Shown here: positions 30,854-32,735 of the stretch, in pieces
How positions within the stretch are numbered: position 1 is the stretch's first letter
How the letters are laid out: each line of letters opens with the position of its first letter
Assembly: GCA_040235415.1 (NCBI GenBank)
Contig: JBECKR010000211.1
Coordinates: 1-32,735, forward strand
From: JBECKR01 sp040235415
Lineage (GTDB): Bacteria > Acidobacteriota > Polarisedimenticolia > Polarisedimenticolales > Polarisedimenticolaceae
Length of the DNA: 32,735 nucleotides
Direction of reading: 5' to 3'
Made by a program: the position numbers and the translations under genes
The notes under the pieces: model-generated
The model's database searches: none
What the model saw: only the letters and a program-made list of their open reading frames with translations
What the model was told of the DNA's origin: nothing

Positions 30854-31767
30854 CGGCCGACCCCGGAGAGGCCGGCCCGACGAAGCGCGTCCGCCACCCG
30901 CTCACGCGTGGCGGCCGCCGGCGGCCCGAGCGGCGCGCGCAGCCGGCCGGAGCAGCGCCCGAGGATCTCCATCGCGGTCTTCACGGGAACCGGGTTGCTC
31001 TCGATGAAATTGGCGCGCATGAGCGCGAGCAGCCGGTAGTGCAGCTCGCGCGCCCGGACGTGATCGCCGGCGAGCGCGGCATCCATCATCTCCGCGGCCT
31101 CCGCCGGCGCCTCGTTGGACACGACCGAGATCACACCGTCCGCGCCGAGCGCGACCGTCGGCAGCGCCAGGGCGTCGTCGCCCGAGAGTACCGCGAATCC
31201 CTCGGGGCGACCCTCGATCACGGCGGCGATCTGCTCCAGGTTGCCCGAGGCTTCCTTGACGGCCACGACCCCGTCGAGCCCCGCCAGCTCCAAGATCAGC
31301 TCGGCTCCGAGGTTCTGCCCGGTCCTTCCCGGGACGTTGTAGACCACGATCGGCAACGCGGTCGAGGCGGCGACGGCTCGGTAGTGATCGAGCATGCCCG
31401 AACGGTTCGGCTTGTTGTAGTACGGCGTCACCACAAGGAGCGCATCGGCGCCGCCGGCCTCGGCGCGCTTCGCGCCTTCGACGGTTCGCCGCGTGTCGTT
31501 CGTCCCACAGCCCGCGACGACCGGCACCCGTCCGTCCACGGCACGCACCACGGCCTCGATCACGCGCCCGTGCTCCTCGTCGGTCAGCGTCGCCCCCTCC
31601 CCGGTCGTTCCGCATGGAACGAGACCGTGGATGCCGGACTCGACCTGCCACTCCGCCAGGGCGGCGAGGGCCGCGACGTCGACTCCGCCGCCGACGTCGA
31701 AAGGCGTCACGATCGCCGTCAGCGCTCCGCGGAGCTCAAGACCTTTTCCCCTGCCCTTCGCGCTCAC
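30850..31767 (-). CDS. dapA: 4-hydroxy-tetrahydrodipicolinate synthase
   Basis: 305 residues from GTG 31767, which overlaps the dapB stop (GTGA) and has AGGGAGGT just upstream. It condenses pyruvate and aspartate semialdehyde. A TIM barrel with GTTGEGATL (53-61), VVTPYYNKPNRSG near 112-124, YNVPGRTGQN (Tyr143, Arg148) and Schiff-base Lys171 in AVKEASG is complete. Alternative longer frames upstream are shadows of dapB. The usual feedback inhibitor is lysine, but the sequence does not settle that here. Confidence 0.97.
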   Translation of the reverse strand: MSAKGRGKGLELRGALTAIVTPFDVGGGVDVAALAALAEWQVESGIHGLVPCGTTGEGATLTDEEHGRVIEAVVRAVDGRVPVVAGCGTNDTRRTVEGAKRAEAGGADALLVVTPYYNKPNRSGMLDHYRAVAASTALPIVVYNVPGRTGQNLGAELILELAGLDGVVAVKEASGNLEQIAAVIEGRPEGFAVLSGDDALALPTVALGADGVISVVSNEAPAEAAEMMDAALAGDHVRARELHYRLLALMRANFIESNPVPVKTAMEILGRCSGRLRAPLGPPAAATRERVADALRRAGLSGVGR

Positions 31768-32525
31768 GTTCGACCTCCCTTGTGGGTCAAGGCGCGTACC
31801 ACGACGTCGAAGCCGTGGACTCCGCGCTTGCCCGAGATCCACTCGCCCGCGAGCACGGCGCCCAGGGCGAAGCCCGATCGGCCCCGGGCGCGGTGCGCGA
31901 GCTCGATGACATCGAACTCGCCGTCGAACCCGACGACGTGCGTGCCGGGCTCGTGCCCGGCGCGGACGCTCGCGACGTGGATCGCGCCGTCGGGAAGCCG
32001 CCCGTCGAGCGCGCCGGCTCGAGGCGTCGGAGCCCGCGGATCGGCCCGCGCGATAACCTCGGCGATCCGTCGTGCCGTGCCGCTCGGCGCGTCGGCCTTG
32101 CCGCGATGGTGCAGCTCGAGCACGTACGGATCGTGCAGTCCGGCCGCCCCGACGACGCGCGCCGCGTTCTCGACGAGCTCGAGGAACAGGTGCATCCCGA
32201 CCGAGAAGTTCGGGGCGACGACCGCCGCCACCCCCGACCGCCGCGCGGCCCGGCGGACCGATGCTCCCGGGGTCCAGCCCGTCGTCCCGCACACGACCGG
32301 GATCCCCGCCTCGAGCAGCGCCACGACGTTGCCCTCCGCCGCGGCCGGAGCGGTGAACTCGAACGCGACGTCCGCTCCGCGAAGCCGGTCCGGATCGAGC
32401 CGCTTCGAGGCGAGCCGTCCGGACGCGTCCGGATCGACGATGCGCACGCGATGGTGCCCCCTGCGGGACGCCTGCTCGTCGACGGCACGACCCATCTTGC
32501 CGAAGCCCACCACCGCGTAGTTCAC
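31764..32525 (-). CDS. dapB: 4-hydroxy-tetrahydrodipicolinate reductase
   Basis: 253 residues, slightly shorter than E. coli DapB (273). GTG 32525 overlaps the lysC stop (GTGA). The Rossmann start VNYAVVGFGKMGRA has the GxGxMG NAD(P) motif. The catalytic segment ELHHRGKADAPSGTA carries His139/His140 and Lys143. CGTTGW (79-84) and PNFSVGMHLF are conserved. It reduces dihydrodipicolinate. The middle is shortened compared with E. coli, as in several bacterial lineages. The C terminus, HGFDVVVRALTHK, is family-like. Confidence 0.95.
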   Translation of the reverse strand: MNYAVVGFGKMGRAVDEQASRRGHHRVRIVDPDASGRLASKRLDPDRLRGADVAFEFTAPAAAEGNVVALLEAGIPVVCGTTGWTPGASVRRAARRSGVAAVVAPNFSVGMHLFLELVENAARVVGAAGLHDPYVLELHHRGKADAPSGTARRIAEVIARADPRAPTPRAGALDGRLPDGAIHVASVRAGHEPGTHVVGFDGEFDVIELAHRARGRSGFALGAVLAGEWISGKRGVHGFDVVVRALTHKGGRT

Positions 32526-32735
32526 GATCCCGCGCCCTCCTCGAAGAACCGGGAGTGGACCGCGCGCACCGCGTCCGCGAGGCCCGCCTCCGGGACGACC
32601 GCGGTCACGCTCGTGGGCGAGCCGCCCACGGCCACGGCCTCGGGTCCGAGCTGCGCCAGGGCCGCGAGCACCCGGCCCCGCACCTCGCCGCGTCCGGCGA
32701 GTCCGGCTCCGACGACGCACAGCACGGCCATGGCC
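32522..32735 (-). CDS. lysC: Aspartate kinase, C-terminal ACT domain only (5' part beyond the window)
   Basis: The last 70 codons of a frame that enters from the right edge. AVLCVVGAGLAGRGEVRG, then LAALAQLG and VGGSPTSVTAVVPE, ending DAVRAVHSRFFEEG, is the typical second ACT domain of aspartokinase, the site of lysine/threonine feedback. The ATG near the edge is internal, not the start. The stop overlaps the dapB GTG. Being first of the visible dap run, it explains the operon as the aspartate-to-DAP branch. Confidence 0.88.
   Translation of the reverse strand, partial: AMAVLCVVGAGLAGRGEVRGRVLAALAQLGPEAVAVGGSPTSVTAVVPEAGLADAVRAVHSRFFEEGAGS

Noticed and set aside
1..32735. Mobile elements, CRISPR arrays, toxin-antitoxin or defence genes
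   Set aside because: No transposase, integrase, repeat array, restriction or toxin-like protein was found; the XRE and helix-turn-helix genes lack a partner gene that would suggest such systems.

Overview
The window is a GC-rich (by eye about 70%) bacterial chromosome segment, densely packed on both strands and made almost entirely of housekeeping genes. I see no insertion sequence, phage, CRISPR array or integrase. The thrS-rpmI-rplT-pheS-pheT-zapA-6S RNA-rny-ymdB order, a class I lysyl-tRNA synthetase, an EnvC/S41 pair, a lipoprotein and a beta-barrel-like exported protein suggest a Gram-negative bacterium. Acidobacteriota or a former deltaproteobacterial lineage is my best guess. The phylum is an inference, not shown directly.

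Layout, left to right. (1) 1-3065, minus: a degenerate LytM (EnvC-like) protein, an S41 C-terminal-protease homologue that has lost its catalytic dyad, and an unrecognised gene running off the left edge. (2) 3165-4508, plus: dnaB, divergent from envC. (3) 4531-8700, minus: aroF, an MBL hydrolase, carA and an alpha/alpha-toroid-like protein, all coupled by 4-base start/stop overlaps. (4) 8701-9106 is the longest stretch without a protein gene (406 bp). It holds two divergent sigma70-type promoters, an inverted repeat, a terminator-like hairpin and tRNA-Val(GAC). (5) 9107-20750, plus: thrS, rpmI, rplT, pheS, pheT, a small coiled-coil protein, zapA, 6S RNA, rny, ymdB, a short-chain prenyl diphosphate synthase, tlyA and nadK. 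infC is missing from its usual place between thrS and rpmI. (6) 20797-24511: an XRE regulator with its own promoter, a class I lysS, a MerR/excisionase-type helix-turn-helix coiled-coil protein, and a PmtA-like methyltransferase. (7) 24619-28884, plus: a lipoprotein and an outer-membrane protein behind a good promoter, then an Mrp-type Fe-S ATPase and an exported HEAT-repeat protein. (8) 28881-32735, minus: the lysine/diaminopimelate operon lysC(partial)-dapB-dapA-dapD-aminotransferase, with a GTGA overlap at every junction.

No single spectacular new system is evident. The best leads are catalytic-site losses in otherwise well-conserved families. The S41 protease has Gly and Leu in place of the Ser/Lys dyad, next to a LytM protein that has also lost its HxH. 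RNase Y has HE instead of HD, with two further active-site changes. PheT lacks the N-terminal tRNA-binding domain. The 6S RNA between zapA and rny is well supported by conserved motifs and a closing stem.
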